Positions 8,787-19,166 of a DNA stretch of 44,966 nucleotides are shown piece by piece. A program made the position numbers and the translations under genes. This stretch comes from Rodentibacter sp. Ppn85 (GTDB taxonomy: Bacteria > Pseudomonadota > Gammaproteobacteria > Enterobacterales > Pasteurellaceae), in contig NZ_MLHS01000041.1 in assembly GCF_001999335.1 (NCBI RefSeq), positions 1-44,966 of the forward strand, read 5' to 3'. The notes under the pieces are model-generated. The model was not told the DNA's origin. It ran no database searches and saw only the letters and a program-made list of their open reading frames with translations. The stretch's first letter is position 1, and each line of letters starts with the position of its first letter.

Positions 8787-9104
8787 TTAAACTGAACTTG
8801 CTTTTTCGATCACCAAAACCCGCACTTCCCCTTGTGGATGTGCGACGTGTTCGGTGCCGAGACCGGCATAAAAAATATCACCAGTGTTGAGCAAAACGAT
8901 TTTTTCTTCGCCCTGTTCTTTGTAGTGCATTTCCACTGTACCGTCCATTACGGCAAAAACTTCTTCACCATCATTGATATGCCACTTATAAGGTTGATTC
9001 GTCCAATGTAAACGTACACTGATACCGTTTATTTCAGTGATACCTAGGGCTTCCCAAGAACGTTTTGCTGTAAAATCTTTGCTACAAATAATTTGATATG
9101 TCAT
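8787..9104 (-). CDS. Small single-domain cupin protein
   Basis: A 105-residue cupin. Motif 1 is seen in WHINDGEEVFAVMDGTVEMH, with His and two Glu as likely metal ligands; motif 2 is NTGDIFYAGLGTEHVAHP, with the final His ligand. Such small cytoplasmic cupins bind sugars or small metabolites or act as isomerases or dioxygenases; the substrate cannot be told. It starts 16 bp after the polA stop, with its ribosome binding site AAGGA in that gap, so it is translated from the polA message. Confidence 0.8.
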   Translation of the reverse strand: MTYQIICSKDFTAKRSWEALGITEINGISVRLHWTNQPYKWHINDGEEVFAVMDGTVEMHYKEQGEEKIVLLNTGDIFYAGLGTEHVAHPQGEVRVLVIEKASSV

Positions 9105-9120
9105 ATTGTTTCCTTAAAAT

Positions 9121-11919
9121 TTAGTGGGCCTCATCCCAATTTTTCCCCACGCCAATATCCACAATTAACGGTACCACAAGTTCAGCCGCGGTTTCCATAT
9201 TTTGTTTAATTAGCTTGCTAAAAAATTCGACTTTTTCCGACCGCACTTCAAACACTAATTCATCATGTACTTGCATGATCATATCAATATCGGGTTCATG
9301 GCGAACGAATTCGTCAAGTTTAATCATAGCACGTTTAATAATATCTGCTGCCGTACCTTGCATTGGTGCGTTGATGGCAACCCGTTCCGCTCCTTTTCGG
9401 CGCATTGCGTTACCGGCATTAATATCCGGCAAGTATAAACGGCGGCCGAATAGCGTTTCCACATAGCCTTGTGCTTTGGCTTTGTCGCGAATATCCTGCA
9501 TAAAGGTTTGTACCCCCGGATAACGTTGGAAATATAAATCCATATATTTTTGTGCATCGGCACGTGGAATGCTAAGTTGGCGGGAAAGCCCAAAGGCAGA
9601 CATACCATAAATCAGACCAAAATTGATAGCTTTTGCATTGCGACGTTGCTCACTTGTTACTTCATCCAATGGCACGCCGAAAATTTCTGCAGCGGTGGAG
9701 CGGTGAATGTCTTTACCTTGCGCAAAGGCATTAATCAAACCTTGATCCTGAGACAAATGCGCCATAATACGTAATTCGATTTGGGAATAGTCGGCTGCCA
9801 CCACGGAATAACCTTCACGAGCTATAAAAGCCTGACGAATTCGGCGACCTTCTTCATTACGGATCGGAATGTTTTGTAAATTCGGATCACTAGAGGACAA
9901 ACGCCCTGTTGCGGTTACCGCTTGATGGTAAGAGGTATGAACACGTCCTGTACTCGGATCTACCATTTGTGGCAATTTATCCGTATAGGTGGATTTTAAT
10001 TTACTCAAGCCCCGATGCTCGACTAATACTTTTGGCAATTCGTGACTGTATGCCAATTCTTCCAATACTTCTTCATTCGTAGATGGTGCGCCTTTCGGGG
10101 TTTTTTGTAACACAGGCAAACCGAGTTTATCAAATAAAATTTCTTGTAATTGCTTGGTGGAGGCAAGATTGAAGATTTGCCCTGCGAGTTCGTAGGCGCG
10201 TGCTTCAAGTGCGGTCAATCTTGTTGCAATTTCATTGGATTGCATGAAAAGTGCGTCACTGTCAATCAATACGCCGGTACGTTCCATACGGGAAAGTATG
10301 CTTAACAACGGCAATTCTATTTCTTCAAAAAGTGTGACCAAACTTGGCGTTTGCTGTAATTTCTGCCATAGCACTTGTTGGAGTTTCATCGTGACATCCG
10401 CATCTTCGGCGGCATATTCAGCAGCTTGTTCCAACGGAATTTGATTGAATGTCAGCTGATTTTTACCTTTACCGGCAATGTCTTCAAAACTGATGGTTTG
10501 ATGTCCTAAATAGCGTTTAGCGAGATCATCCATATTGTGGCGACCGGTGCTGTCCAGTACATAGGATTCTAGCATAGTATCAAAAGCAACGCCTTGCACA
10601 TTGATGTTGTTACGCGCCAAAATAGTCAGATCATATTTGATATTTTGTCCCACTTTTTTGATGTCGGCATTTTCGAGAATCGGTTTGAGTGCGGCAAGTG
10701 CGGTTGTTTTTTCGAGTGTTTGAGGCGCATCGAGATAATCCAGTTGTAACGGAAGGTAAGCCGCCTCGCCGTTTTCAAGAGCAAAAGAAAGCCCGACAAG
10801 ATTCGCAGCCATGTAATTCAGACTGTCGGTTTCTGTATCTAAGGCAAATAGGGAGGCTTTTGACAGCTTGTCAACCCAACGTTCGAGATCTGCTAAGGTG
10901 AGCAAGGTTTCATAGCGACTACGATCAATTTGAATTTCCGGTAATTTTTCAACCGCACTTCCTAATGGAATGCTTTGTGTGGCTTGATACGGATTTATTT
11001 TAACCGATTGATCGTTAGCCTGTGTGATGGAATCCGAACCGTTCATTACTTCGCTTAACCAACGTTTAAATTCATAGCGGGCAAAATATTCAATCAATCG
11101 GTCATTATCACTTTCACCGAGCAATAATTCGTCAGGCGTTATGTTTAATGCAACATCGGTTTTAATCGTCGCAAGGGTGTAAGACAAATCCGCATTTTGT
11201 TTTTCGGCAATTAATTTTTCACCGAGCTTTTTTGCTCCCCGAATCGGTAATTCTGCCACCTTGTCAAGGTTGGCATAAATTTCAGCCATATTGCCAAGAC
11301 CTTGTAAAAGCCCCAGTGCGGTTTTTTCTCCCACACCGGCAACTCCCGGAATGTTATCCGAGCTATCGCCCATCAATGCAAGGTAATCAATAATGAGTTC
11401 CGGCGGAATACCGTATTTTTCAATAACACCCTGGCGATCCAATAAACTATTGTTCATTGTATTAATAAGCATAATATTGTCATCCACCAGTTGCGCCATA
11501 TCTTTATCGCCGGTGCTGATAAGCACTTTTTTACCGTTGTGGGAAGCCTGTGTGGCTAGTGTACCGATAACATCATCCGCCTCTACGCCCTCTACCGCCA
11601 AAAGGGGAATGCCGAGGGCGCTAATCATATCGTGTAAAGGTTGAATTTGCTTTCTGAGATCATCCGGCATAGGCGGACGATGAGATTTGTATTGCTCGAA
11701 CAGTTCGTCTCGGAAGGTTTTTCCTTTGGCATCAAATACCACGGCAATATGACTTGGCTGTACCTGTGAAATCAGGCTTTTAAGCATATTTAATACGCCA
11801 TACATTGCACCGGTCGGTTCACCGGCGGAATTAGTTAAGGGGGGAAATGCATGAAATGCTCGATATAAGTAAGAAGAACCATCCACTAATACCAATGGAT
11901 TTGCTGCGATCTGTGCCAT
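9121..11919 (-). CDS. polA: DNA polymerase I
   Basis: A 932-residue enzyme for Okazaki-fragment processing and repair. The N-terminal third is the 5'-3' exonuclease ([44 protein letters not shown]). The central proofreading domain keeps the metal-binding DxE in [12 protein letters not shown], so 3'-5' exonuclease activity is expected. The C-terminal polymerase domain has [13 protein letters not shown] (motif A), the O-helix region [20 protein letters not shown] and [10 protein letters not shown] (motif C). Length matches E. coli Pol I (928). The order polA then divergent zapA is as in H. influenzae. Several uptake signals lie inside the gene. Confidence 0.98.
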   Translation of the reverse strand: MAQIAANPLVLVDGSSYLYRAFHAFPPLTNSAGEPTGAMYGVLNMLKSLISQVQPSHIAVVFDAKGKTFRDELFEQYKSHRPPMPDDLRKQIQPLHDMISALGIPLLAVEGVEADDVIGTLATQASHNGKKVLISTGDKDMAQLVDDNIMLINTMNNSLLDRQGVIEKYGIPPELIIDYLALMGDSSDNIPGVAGVGEKTALGLLQGLGNMAEIYANLDKVAELPIRGAKKLGEKLIAEKQNADLSYTLATIKTDVALNITPDELLLGESDNDRLIEYFARYEFKRWLSEVMNGSDSITQANDQSVKINPYQATQSIPLGSAVEKLPEIQIDRSRYETLLTLADLERWVDKLSKASLFALDTETDSLNYMAANLVGLSFALENGEAAYLPLQLDYLDAPQTLEKTTALAALKPILENADIKKVGQNIKYDLTILARNNINVQGVAFDTMLESYVLDSTGRHNMDDLAKRYLGHQTISFEDIAGKGKNQLTFNQIPLEQAAEYAAEDADVTMKLQQVLWQKLQQTPSLVTLFEEIELPLLSILSRMERTGVLIDSDALFMQSNEIATRLTALEARAYELAGQIFNLASTKQLQEILFDKLGLPVLQKTPKGAPSTNEEVLEELAYSHELPKVLVEHRGLSKLKSTYTDKLPQMVDPSTGRVHTSYHQAVTATGRLSSSDPNLQNIPIRNEEGRRIRQAFIAREGYSVVAADYSQIELRIMAHLSQDQGLINAFAQGKDIHRSTAAEIFGVPLDEVTSEQRRNAKAINFGLIYGMSAFGLSRQLSIPRADAQKYMDLYFQRYPGVQTFMQDIRDKAKAQGYVETLFGRRLYLPDINAGNAMRRKGAERVAINAPMQGTAADIIKRAMIKLDEFVRHEPDIDMIMQVHDELVFEVRSEKVEFFSKLIKQNMETAAELVVPLIVDIGVGKNWDEAH

Positions 11920-12079
11920 AAAAATCTCATTTGAAAGCTAAACATGGCGACATTATAGCGTAAATTCAGAGTGGGTGCGAAGAGCTAAAGCCGGCTGACG
12001 AGATGTAAAAAATATGACGAAAAAGTTTGCTTATGGCATAATGCCGTCTCATTCAAAAATGAAAATTAAAGGAAATACA

Positions 12080-12376
12080 ATGTCATTAAAGTCGGTGGAA
12101 ATTGTCGTATTAGGGCAAGTATTACGTTTAAACGTGCCTTATGAGCAGGAAGAGGCTTTACGCCAAGCGGCGCGTAATTTAGATGCGTTGGTTTCTGAGA
12201 TGAAAGAAAAAACAGGGTTAATTCAGCTTGATCGTGTGCTTTCTATTGTGGCATTAAATTTAAGTTTTGAACTAACTCAAGAGAAGCACAAAAATGCACA
12301 AATCGAAGAAGTGTTGAAAACACGGATTCGCCAGTTAGATCATTCTTTGGAAAGTATTCGTTCTGCAAGAGAATAA
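12080..12376 (+). CDS. zapA: Cell division protein ZapA
   Basis: A 98-residue protein that binds FtsZ and cross-links filaments in the division ring. It begins MSLKSVEIVVLGQ, followed by a globular N-terminal part (EEALRQAARNLDALVSEMK) and a C-terminal coiled coil. The start at 12080 is chosen because AAAGGAAA precedes it and the length matches the family; an upstream in-frame ATG at 12014 would add 22 residues unlike the family. It lies just upstream of 6S RNA, the usual arrangement in gamma-proteobacteria. Confidence 0.92.
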   Translation: MSLKSVEIVVLGQVLRLNVPYEQEEALRQAARNLDALVSEMKEKTGLIQLDRVLSIVALNLSFELTQEKHKNAQIEEVLKTRIRQLDHSLESIRSARE

Positions 12377-12451
12377 TTTGTGAGCAAGATCGCAGATTTT
12401 AAAAATAAAGACTGGTAAAAACACCTACTTTTCGCTAGTATAACGATATAG

Positions 12452-12657
12452 AGATTTCCTGGAATGTTCGACAATGGGTTATGTCCCTGAGCCGATACTT
12501 AAAATCTTATAAATCGGTTTCCCGTCATTGGTGTGTAGGCTTTGCCTTTATTCTTCTCATGAAAAATAAAGGAAGTAAGAAACCTGAAAATGACCTTATC
12601 GATTTCCTTGAACCGTCGGGTTCAAGGACTACCACCCATAACGGCATTCCGGGTTCT
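12452..12657 (+). ncRNA. ssrS: 6S RNA
   Basis: A roughly 205-base RNA that mimics an open promoter and holds sigma-70 RNA polymerase in stationary phase. Location between zapA and the 5-formyl-THF cyclo-ligase gene is diagnostic. The 5' end (CCTGGAATGTTCG) pairs with the 3' end (GGCATTCCGGG) as the closing stem, CCCTGAGCCGATA matches the conserved 5' strand, and TTGAACC-GGGTTCAAGG is the conserved 3' hairpin. A -10-like TATAAC at 12439-12444 fits a start near 12451. Exact ends are estimates. It is probably co-transcribed with the downstream gene and then processed, as in E. coli. Confidence 0.9.
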
Positions 12658-12671
12658 TTCCTTCTACCTTT

Positions 12672-13238
12672 ATGAACATTCAGCAACAACGCCAACAAAT
12701 TCGTCGTCAGATTCGAAAAATTCGCTCGAATTTAACCGCACTTCAACAACAGCAGGCAGAACAAACCGTTACGCAGCAAGCCCTTAATTTGATAGAACGT
12801 CGTCAGGCGAAAAATATCGCGTTATATCTCTCTTTTGATGGTGAAATTTCAACCCAAGCCCTAATAAAAATCCTTTGGAAAAAAAATAAAAACGTGTTTT
12901 TACCCGTCTTGCACCCTTTTGCGAAAAGTCATTTACTTTTTTTACATTATTTGCCGGACACTCCGATGGTGCAAAACCGTTTTGGCATTTGGGAGCCGCA
13001 ATTGAATGTTCAGAATGTGTTACCAATCAATGAGTTGGATATCCTTTTTACTCCATTGGTCGCATTTGATAAACAAGGAAACCGATTGGGAATGGGGGGG
13101 GGATTTTATGATCGTACTCTGCAAGATTGGCAACAAAAAGCCTTTATTCCTGTTGGTTTAGCCCATGCTTGTCAGCAAGTTGAAGCATTGCCGATTGAAC
13201 ATTGGGATATACTGCTTTTTGATATTTTGATTGGGTGA
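12672..13238 (+). CDS. fau: 5-formyltetrahydrofolate cyclo-ligase
   Basis: A 188-residue enzyme (YgfA) that uses ATP to turn 5-formyl-THF into 5,10-methenyl-THF in one-carbon metabolism. Visible family motifs are the basic N-terminus RRQIRKIRSNL, the folate-binding NRFGIWEP, and the ATP-binding glycine-rich RLGMGGGFYDRTL near residue 140. It begins about 15 bases after the 3' end of 6S RNA, the conserved ssrS-ygfA arrangement. The ribosome binding site is weak, fitting its position in a processed transcript. Confidence 0.93.
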   Translation: MNIQQQRQQIRRQIRKIRSNLTALQQQQAEQTVTQQALNLIERRQAKNIALYLSFDGEISTQALIKILWKKNKNVFLPVLHPFAKSHLLFLHYLPDTPMVQNRFGIWEPQLNVQNVLPINELDILFTPLVAFDKQGNRLGMGGGFYDRTLQDWQQKAFIPVGLAHACQQVEALPIEHWDILLFDILIG

Positions 13239-13293
13239 ACTCTATCGTTTTAATTTAATTGATAGGTAAAACCAAAAATATTTCATTTTTCCC

Positions 13294-13320
13294 CTTGAAA
13301 TCCCCTTAAATGATCTTACT
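13294..13320 (+). promoter_or_regulatory. Candidate heat-shock (sigma-32) promoter of clpB
   Basis: CTTGAAA at 13294-13300 is a full match to the sigma-32 -35 element. The -10 counterpart (consensus CCCCATNT) is not well matched about 13-15 bases downstream. Position and the known heat-shock control of clpB support the call. Confidence 0.5.
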
Positions 13321-13377
13321 TACCTTTTGTGAACGGCGAAAGCCGAATTAGATGTCAATTAATGGGGAAAAGATAAA

Positions 13378-15948
13378 ATGAATATAGAAAAATTTACCAC
13401 AAAATTCCAACAAGCCTTGAGCGAGGCACAATCTATCGCGCTTGGCAAAGATAATCAATTTATCGAACCGGTGCATTTATTGACCGCACTTTTAAACCAA
13501 CAAGACGGTTCGGTTGCACCGATTCTAATCTCAAGCGGGGTAAATGTTGCTTTATTGCGTAATGAGTTAAATAGTGAACTGAATAAATTGCCGCAAGTTT
13601 CCGGCAATGGAGGGGGTGTACAGATTTCCCGTCAATTACTTAACTTATTGAATTTATGCGATAAACTCGCCCAACAAAGACAAGATAAATTTATTTCAAG
13701 CGAATTGTTTTTGCTTGCCGCATTAGAAGAACGCGGTACGTTAAAAGACATTTTAATCAAATGTGGGGCGAAAAAAGAACAAATTGCGCAAGCGATTCAA
13801 CAAATTCGCGGAGGACAAGGTGTGAACGATCAGAATGCAGAAGAAAGCAGACAAGCTCTTGAAAAATATACGATTGATTTAACTAAACGGGCAGAAAGCG
13901 GCAAACTTGATCCGGTGATTGGACGTGATGAAGAAATCCGTCGAACCATTCAAGTTTTACAACGCCGGACTAAAAATAACCCGGTCTTAATTGGTGAACC
14001 GGGCGTGGGGAAAACCGCGATTGTAGAGGGTTTGGCACAGCGTATTGTAAACGGTGAAGTACCGGAAGGGTTGAAAAATAAACGTGTCCTTTCTTTAGAT
14101 ATGGGGGCGTTGATTGCCGGGGCAAAATATCGTGGTGAATTTGAAGAACGCTTGAAAGCGGTATTGAATGAATTAGCAAAAGAAGAAGGCAGAGTCATTC
14201 TCTTTATTGATGAAATTCACACCATGGTGGGGGCAGGGAAAACCGATGGTGCAATGGATGCGGGGAACTTGTTAAAACCGAGTTTGGCACGCGGTGAATT
14301 GCATTGTGTGGGTGCAACCACGTTAGATGAATATCGTCAATATATTGAAAAAGATGCGGCATTGGAACGTCGTTTCCAAAAAGTGTTTGTGGACGAACCA
14401 AGCGTGGAAGATACTATCGCTATTTTGCGTGGTTTAAAAGAACGCTATGAAATTCACCATCACGTAGATATTACCGATCCGGCGATTGTGGCGGCGGCAA
14501 CTCTTTCGCATCGTTATATTTCCGATCGTCAATTGCCGGATAAAGCCATTGATTTAATTGATGAGGCTGCATCCAGTATCCGTATGGAAATTGATTCAAA
14601 ACCGGAACCTCTCGATCGTCTTGAACGCCGCATTATCCAATTAAAATTGGAGCAACAAGCACTGAAAAAAGAAGAGGACGAGGCGAGCCGTAAACGTTTG
14701 GAAACTTTAGAAAAAGAACTTGCTGATAAAGAACGTGAGTATGCGGAATTGGAAGAAGTATGGAAATCTGAAAAAGCCACGCTTTTCGGTTCGCAACACA
14801 TTAAGCAAGCACTTGATGCGGCAAAAACCGAGATGGAGCAAGCCCGCCGTGCCGCTGATTTAAACAAAATGTCGGAACTACAATACGGTCGCATTCCTGA
14901 ATTGGAAAAACAACTTGCTCAAGCTGAAACCAGCGAAGGCAAAGAAATGAGTTTATTGCGTTATCGTGTGACCGATGAAGAAATTGCAGAAGTGCTTTCC
15001 AAAGCCACAGGTATTCCGGTGTCCAAAATGATGGAAGGTGAAAAAGAAAAACTGTTGCGAATGGAAAAAGAATTGCACAAACGTGTGATTGGTCAGAACG
15101 AAGCGGTGGACGCCGTAGCCAATGCTATTCGCCGTAGCCGAGCAGGGTTGTCGGATCCGAATCGTCCAATTGGTTCTTTCTTATTCTTAGGGCCGACCGG
15201 TGTAGGGAAAACGGAATTGTGTAAAACCTTGGCAAAATTCCTCTTCGACAGTGATGATGCCATGGTGCGCATTGATATGTCGGAATTTATGGAAAAACAT
15301 AGTGTTTCCCGTTTAGTCGGTGCGCCTCCGGGCTATGTAGGCTATGAAGAAGGCGGTTATTTAACTGAGGCTGTGCGTCGTCGTCCGTATTCTGTAATTT
15401 TACTTGACGAGGTCGAGAAAGCGCATGCCGATGTATTCAATATCTTGTTACAAGTATTGGATGACGGGCGTTTAACAGATGGGCAAGGTAGAACGGTAGA
15501 TTTCCGTAATACCGTAGTGATTATGACATCCAATTTGGGCTCCCATTTAATCCAAGAGCATCAAGGCGAGAGCTATGACGAAATGAAAAATAGGGTAATG
15601 TCGGTAGTGAGTCAGCATTTCCGTCCGGAGTTTATCAACCGTATTGATGAAACAGTGGTGTTCCATCCGTTGGCTAAAGAAAATATTCGTGCGATTGCCC
15701 GTATTCAATTAGAACGCTTGGCAAAACGTATGGAAAGCCGTGGTTATGAAATTGTATTCAGCGAAGCACTGATTGATTTCATCGGTGAAGTAGGCTACGA
15801 CCCTACCTATGGCGCACGTCCGTTAAAACGTGCGATTCAGCAGGAGATCGAAAATCCGTTGGCACAACAAATCCTCTCAGGTAAATTGCTGCCAAGTAGT
15901 GTTGTTACTGTGGATTATGCCGATGGTAAGGTTGTAGCAAAACAATAA
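13378..15948 (+). CDS. clpB: ATP-dependent disaggregase ClpB
   Basis: An 856-residue Hsp100 chaperone that threads aggregated proteins through its hexamer together with DnaK. The N-terminal Clp_N domain covers about 1-145. The first AAA+ module has its Walker A, GEPGVGKT, at residue 206 and Walker B in [10 protein letters not shown]. The coiled-coil middle domain lies around 400-530 ([19 protein letters not shown]). The second AAA+ module has GPTGVGKT at residue 605 and [11 protein letters not shown]. Length matches E. coli ClpB (857). It stands alone between fau and a bidirectional terminator and is likely heat-shock controlled. Confidence 0.98.
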   Translation: MNIEKFTTKFQQALSEAQSIALGKDNQFIEPVHLLTALLNQQDGSVAPILISSGVNVALLRNELNSELNKLPQVSGNGGGVQISRQLLNLLNLCDKLAQQRQDKFISSELFLLAALEERGTLKDILIKCGAKKEQIAQAIQQIRGGQGVNDQNAEESRQALEKYTIDLTKRAESGKLDPVIGRDEEIRRTIQVLQRRTKNNPVLIGEPGVGKTAIVEGLAQRIVNGEVPEGLKNKRVLSLDMGALIAGAKYRGEFEERLKAVLNELAKEEGRVILFIDEIHTMVGAGKTDGAMDAGNLLKPSLARGELHCVGATTLDEYRQYIEKDAALERRFQKVFVDEPSVEDTIAILRGLKERYEIHHHVDITDPAIVAAATLSHRYISDRQLPDKAIDLIDEAASSIRMEIDSKPEPLDRLERRIIQLKLEQQALKKEEDEASRKRLETLEKELADKEREYAELEEVWKSEKATLFGSQHIKQALDAAKTEMEQARRAADLNKMSELQYGRIPELEKQLAQAETSEGKEMSLLRYRVTDEEIAEVLSKATGIPVSKMMEGEKEKLLRMEKELHKRVIGQNEAVDAVANAIRRSRAGLSDPNRPIGSFLFLGPTGVGKTELCKTLAKFLFDSDDAMVRIDMSEFMEKHSVSRLVGAPPGYVGYEEGGYLTEAVRRRPYSVILLDEVEKAHADVFNILLQVLDDGRLTDGQGRTVDFRNTVVIMTSNLGSHLIQEHQGESYDEMKNRVMSVVSQHFRPEFINRIDETVVFHPLAKENIRAIARIQLERLAKRMESRGYEIVFSEALIDFIGEVGYDPTYGARPLKRAIQQEIENPLAQQILSGKLLPSSVVTVDYADGKVVAKQ
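13822..13824 (+). promoter_or_regulatory. Internal GTG start giving short ClpB
   Basis: A GTG at codon 149 is preceded by GGAGG about eight bases upstream. E. coli makes its 80-kDa ClpB form without the N-domain from a GTG at the same codon number, so dual translation is probably conserved here. Confidence 0.7.
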
Positions 15949-15959
15949 ACTCAAAATGC

Positions 15960-15993
15960 AAAAAGTGCGGTCATTTTTGACCGTACTTTTTTT
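15960..15993. terminator. Paired uptake-signal terminator between clpB and hsdR
   Basis: AAAAAGTGCGGTCA and TGACCGTACTTTTT form a 14-bp stem with a four-base loop and T-runs in both directions. It serves the convergent clpB and hsdR genes. Confidence 0.85.
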
Positions 15994-16005
15994 GTTCTAA
16001 ATTGA

Positions 16006-19000
16006 TTAGCCCCCTAACGCCCGTTGTAAACTTTGCGTCCACGCCATTTTGAAAGCAGGATCTTTGGCGAAGAGTTTATAAAGTTCTAATTCATCACGAT
16101 GTCGCTCACTCATCACATCACGCAAAATTTGCTCAAAAGCAAGTCCACGCGTGTGAATATCGGGGTTGTTTTTATATTTTTGCTCAAAGTCTTTATGCTT
16201 ACGGATTCGTTCGGTGATGTTTATGAATTTCACCCGTTGTTCTTCCGGTGTTGCACTCCAGCCTTGGAACCAGCGCTCATTAAAGGTTTTAATGATCTCA
16301 TCAATTTGATCTTTTTCTTCACCTTCGGTATATCCTCCTCGCGGATTTGGATTTTGTGGCGCAAGTTCAGATTCGGTATCATCTAATTTAATCGTGTAAT
16401 TGAGTCGATTGCGAGCCAAACCATAAGTACTTAAATCTACCGCATTCAAGATTTCGTCAAATTCATCTTTTGGATCTTGCACTTTTAATTTCGGTACGAG
16501 AAATTTGAGGAACCAGTACAGTTTTTCCCAACCAATATTTTCAAAATTAATGATCGATGCCATTTGTCCATAAATCTTTAAGAACTGCTTCGCTTTAATT
16601 TTAAAATCTATTTTATCGGCTTGTTCCAGATTTTCATCAAAACGTTGCTCCGCTATATCAATTATCACACTTAATTTTTCCGTTGTGAGATTGGCAAAAT
16701 AACCTTCGGTAAATGCATTCACTTCCGCTTGTTCATACACGCCCGTTTCATCAAGTTGAGTTTTTAAATCGTGCAATACATTGACGTCGGTTTCTTCAGA
16801 TAAGGTTGTTGAAGTATAAAATGGGTCGAAGGCCTTTTTAATATCATCAACGGAATTGAAAAAATCTAGTACAAACAAATCTTCCGAGCGTTTGCCAAGT
16901 TTATTGGCACTTCGATTCAGGCGTGACAAGGCTTGTACACAAAGTACGCCGGATAACTTTTTATCCACATACATCGCACACAATTTGGGCTGGTCAAAGC
17001 CTGTCAAATATTTATTCGCTACGACCAACAAACGGTATTCATCTTTATCAAAATAATCTTTGGTTTCACCTTCAGCAAATCCATTCATTTCAGCCTCGGT
17101 ATATTCCACTCCGTCCACTATTTTACTACCAGAAAAAGCAATGGCAATTTTGAGCGGATTACCACGCATTGTTAGCAAATGGTTTAAGGCTTGAAAATAG
17201 CGAATTGCTGTTTCAATATTTTGCGTAACAACCATCCCTTTTGCCTTGCCTTTTAATTTCTTACGGTTGAATACTTGCCCAATAAAGTGATCTAATATCA
17301 CTTCCGCTTTGGTCTCAATGGTCTGTTTCGAACGTTCTACAAAGGCACGTAAACGGCGTTGTGCTTTTTTACTGTCAAATTCCGGGTTGTCTTCAATAGA
17401 TTTTTGGATTTCATAGAAACTCTGATAAGTGGTGTAGTTGGCGATCACATCTAAAATAAACCCCTCTTCAATTGCCTGCTTCATTGAATACAAATGGAAG
17501 GGTTTGAATTTTCCATCAGGTTGCTTTTCGCCAAATTTTTCTAATGTGCTATTTTTCGGTGTTGCTGTGAAAGCAAAATATGAAGCATTGCCGCGCATTT
17601 TACGGGATTGCATTGTTTGCAAAATTAAATCTTGAACGTCTTCCGCATCAAGATCCGTCATTTTCCCCATCGCTTTATTCATATTGTCGTGAGCTGAGCC
17701 TGATTGAGAGCTGTGTGCTTCATCAATAATTACGGCAAATTGCTTGTCACTTAAATCGGCAATACCGTCCACAATAAAAGGGAATTTTTGAATGGTGGTA
17801 ATAATGATTTTCTTGCCTTGTTCAAGGGATTGGCGTAACTCGGTAGAACTCAATGCCGGCGCAATAATATTTTTTACCTCGGAAAAATCTTTGATATTGT
17901 CACGCAGTTGTTTATCTAACAAACGGCGATCCGTCACCACAATCACCGAATCAAACATCGGGCAATCAAGGGGGCGAGCATTGGCTGCAGTATCATTTTG
18001 CGGATAAGCTTCAATTAATTGATATGCCAGCCACGTAATGGAATTTGATTTTCCAGAACCCGCAGAATGTTGAATCAAATAACGCTTGCCCACACCATTT
18101 TCCCCCACATCAGTGATTAAACGGCGCACCACATCTAATTGATGATAACGTGGGAAAAAGAGCGTACGTTTTTCCAATGGATCTTTTGCTGAGCCGTCCA
18201 GACGCATAAGATGTTGAATAATATTGGCAAGGCTTTGTTTGGTAAAAACTTGCTCCCACACATAAGCCGTGCGAAATCCATTTGGATTGGGTGGATTGCC
18301 TTTGCCGAAATGATTACCCAAATTGAACGGCAGAAAAAAGGTATCCGCACCGGCAAGTTTCGTTGTCATATAGGCTTCTTCGGTATCCAGCGCAAAATGC
18401 GCTAAACAACGCCCAAATTGAAAGAGCGGTTGATTTGTGTCGCGTTTTTTATATTGTGCTTGCGCATCAAAACGTGCTGTTTGCCCTGTCCAGTGATTTT
18501 TCAATTCAATCGTAATGATCGGTAACCCATTGATAAATAATACCATATCAACCGTTTCACCGGTGGTGCTTGAATAAGGTACTTGGCGCATACAGCTAAA
18601 TAAATTTAGTGCAAAATTCGACCGCACTTTTTCGCCACTGCTGGCAAGAGGAACAGGATAAAGCAAATCAAAATGCGCATTATCAATATCCAAGCCTTTT
18701 TTCAACACATGCAACACGCCCAATTTTTTAATTTGACGATCTAAGCGCTCTAAAATTTTGCGCTGCCAATCGTTAGGATTCAACTCACGAAAACGCGCCA
18801 ATTCTTTTCTTTGGCTGTTTTGCAGAAATTGCCAAAATAAGCGGCGATCGATAGCAAATTGTGCATCGAAATCTTGCGAAAACGCCAATAAGAAGCCATG
18901 GTGTTTTGGTGAATAAAACGCACCGGGTTCAGTGATCTGACTTTCTTCACTTTCCCGCCAAGTACCGGTCAAAGCCTTTTCAATAGCGATTTCTAAATCT

Positions 19001-19023
19001 TTTTCTTTTGTTCCTGAAACCAT
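16006..19023 (-). CDS. hsdR: Type I restriction enzyme, restriction subunit HsdR
   Basis: A 1005-residue motor and nuclease subunit that translocates and cuts foreign DNA lacking methylation at the site chosen by HsdS. The N-terminal nuclease domain shows a PD-ExK-type arrangement around residues 159-175 (VDMVLF ... TIELKN). The helicase core has Walker A QHSAGSGKS near 318-326 and the DEAH box VIIDEAHSSQSG near 431-441; later SF2 motifs include FAFTATPKN and QALSRLNRS. Full length and uninterrupted. It is the last gene of the island, 143 bp after hsdS, with no terminator seen between them. Confidence 0.95.
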   Translation of the reverse strand: MVSGTKEKDLEIAIEKALTGTWRESEESQITEPGAFYSPKHHGFLLAFSQDFDAQFAIDRRLFWQFLQNSQRKELARFRELNPNDWQRKILERLDRQIKKLGVLHVLKKGLDIDNAHFDLLYPVPLASSGEKVRSNFALNLFSCMRQVPYSSTTGETVDMVLFINGLPIITIELKNHWTGQTARFDAQAQYKKRDTNQPLFQFGRCLAHFALDTEEAYMTTKLAGADTFFLPFNLGNHFGKGNPPNPNGFRTAYVWEQVFTKQSLANIIQHLMRLDGSAKDPLEKRTLFFPRYHQLDVVRRLITDVGENGVGKRYLIQHSAGSGKSNSITWLAYQLIEAYPQNDTAANARPLDCPMFDSVIVVTDRRLLDKQLRDNIKDFSEVKNIIAPALSSTELRQSLEQGKKIIITTIQKFPFIVDGIADLSDKQFAVIIDEAHSSQSGSAHDNMNKAMGKMTDLDAEDVQDLILQTMQSRKMRGNASYFAFTATPKNSTLEKFGEKQPDGKFKPFHLYSMKQAIEEGFILDVIANYTTYQSFYEIQKSIEDNPEFDSKKAQRRLRAFVERSKQTIETKAEVILDHFIGQVFNRKKLKGKAKGMVVTQNIETAIRYFQALNHLLTMRGNPLKIAIAFSGSKIVDGVEYTEAEMNGFAEGETKDYFDKDEYRLLVVANKYLTGFDQPKLCAMYVDKKLSGVLCVQALSRLNRSANKLGKRSEDLFVLDFFNSVDDIKKAFDPFYTSTTLSEETDVNVLHDLKTQLDETGVYEQAEVNAFTEGYFANLTTEKLSVIIDIAEQRFDENLEQADKIDFKIKAKQFLKIYGQMASIINFENIGWEKLYWFLKFLVPKLKVQDPKDEFDEILNAVDLSTYGLARNRLNYTIKLDDTESELAPQNPNPRGGYTEGEEKDQIDEIIKTFNERWFQGWSATPEEQRVKFINITERIRKHKDFEQKYKNNPDIHTRGLAFEQILRDVMSERHRDELELYKLFAKDPAFKMAWTQSLQRALGG

Positions 19024-19166
19024 GTTTTTACTCTTTTAAAAACAATTTAAAGATAATGTTTTTGTTTAAAATTGATTTTGAATATTCAGAATTAATTATT
19101 TTTGGCTGTTTTTGCTCAGAATCAATTATGCTCTTCGTTTTTACGACTGCCAAATTTCCCCACAAT

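Noticed and set aside
9324-9774. Open frames on both strands within polA
   Set aside because: Shadows of a highly conserved coding sequence.
12481-12675. Small open frame between zapA and fau
   Set aside because: It lies within the 6S RNA and encodes nothing recognisable.
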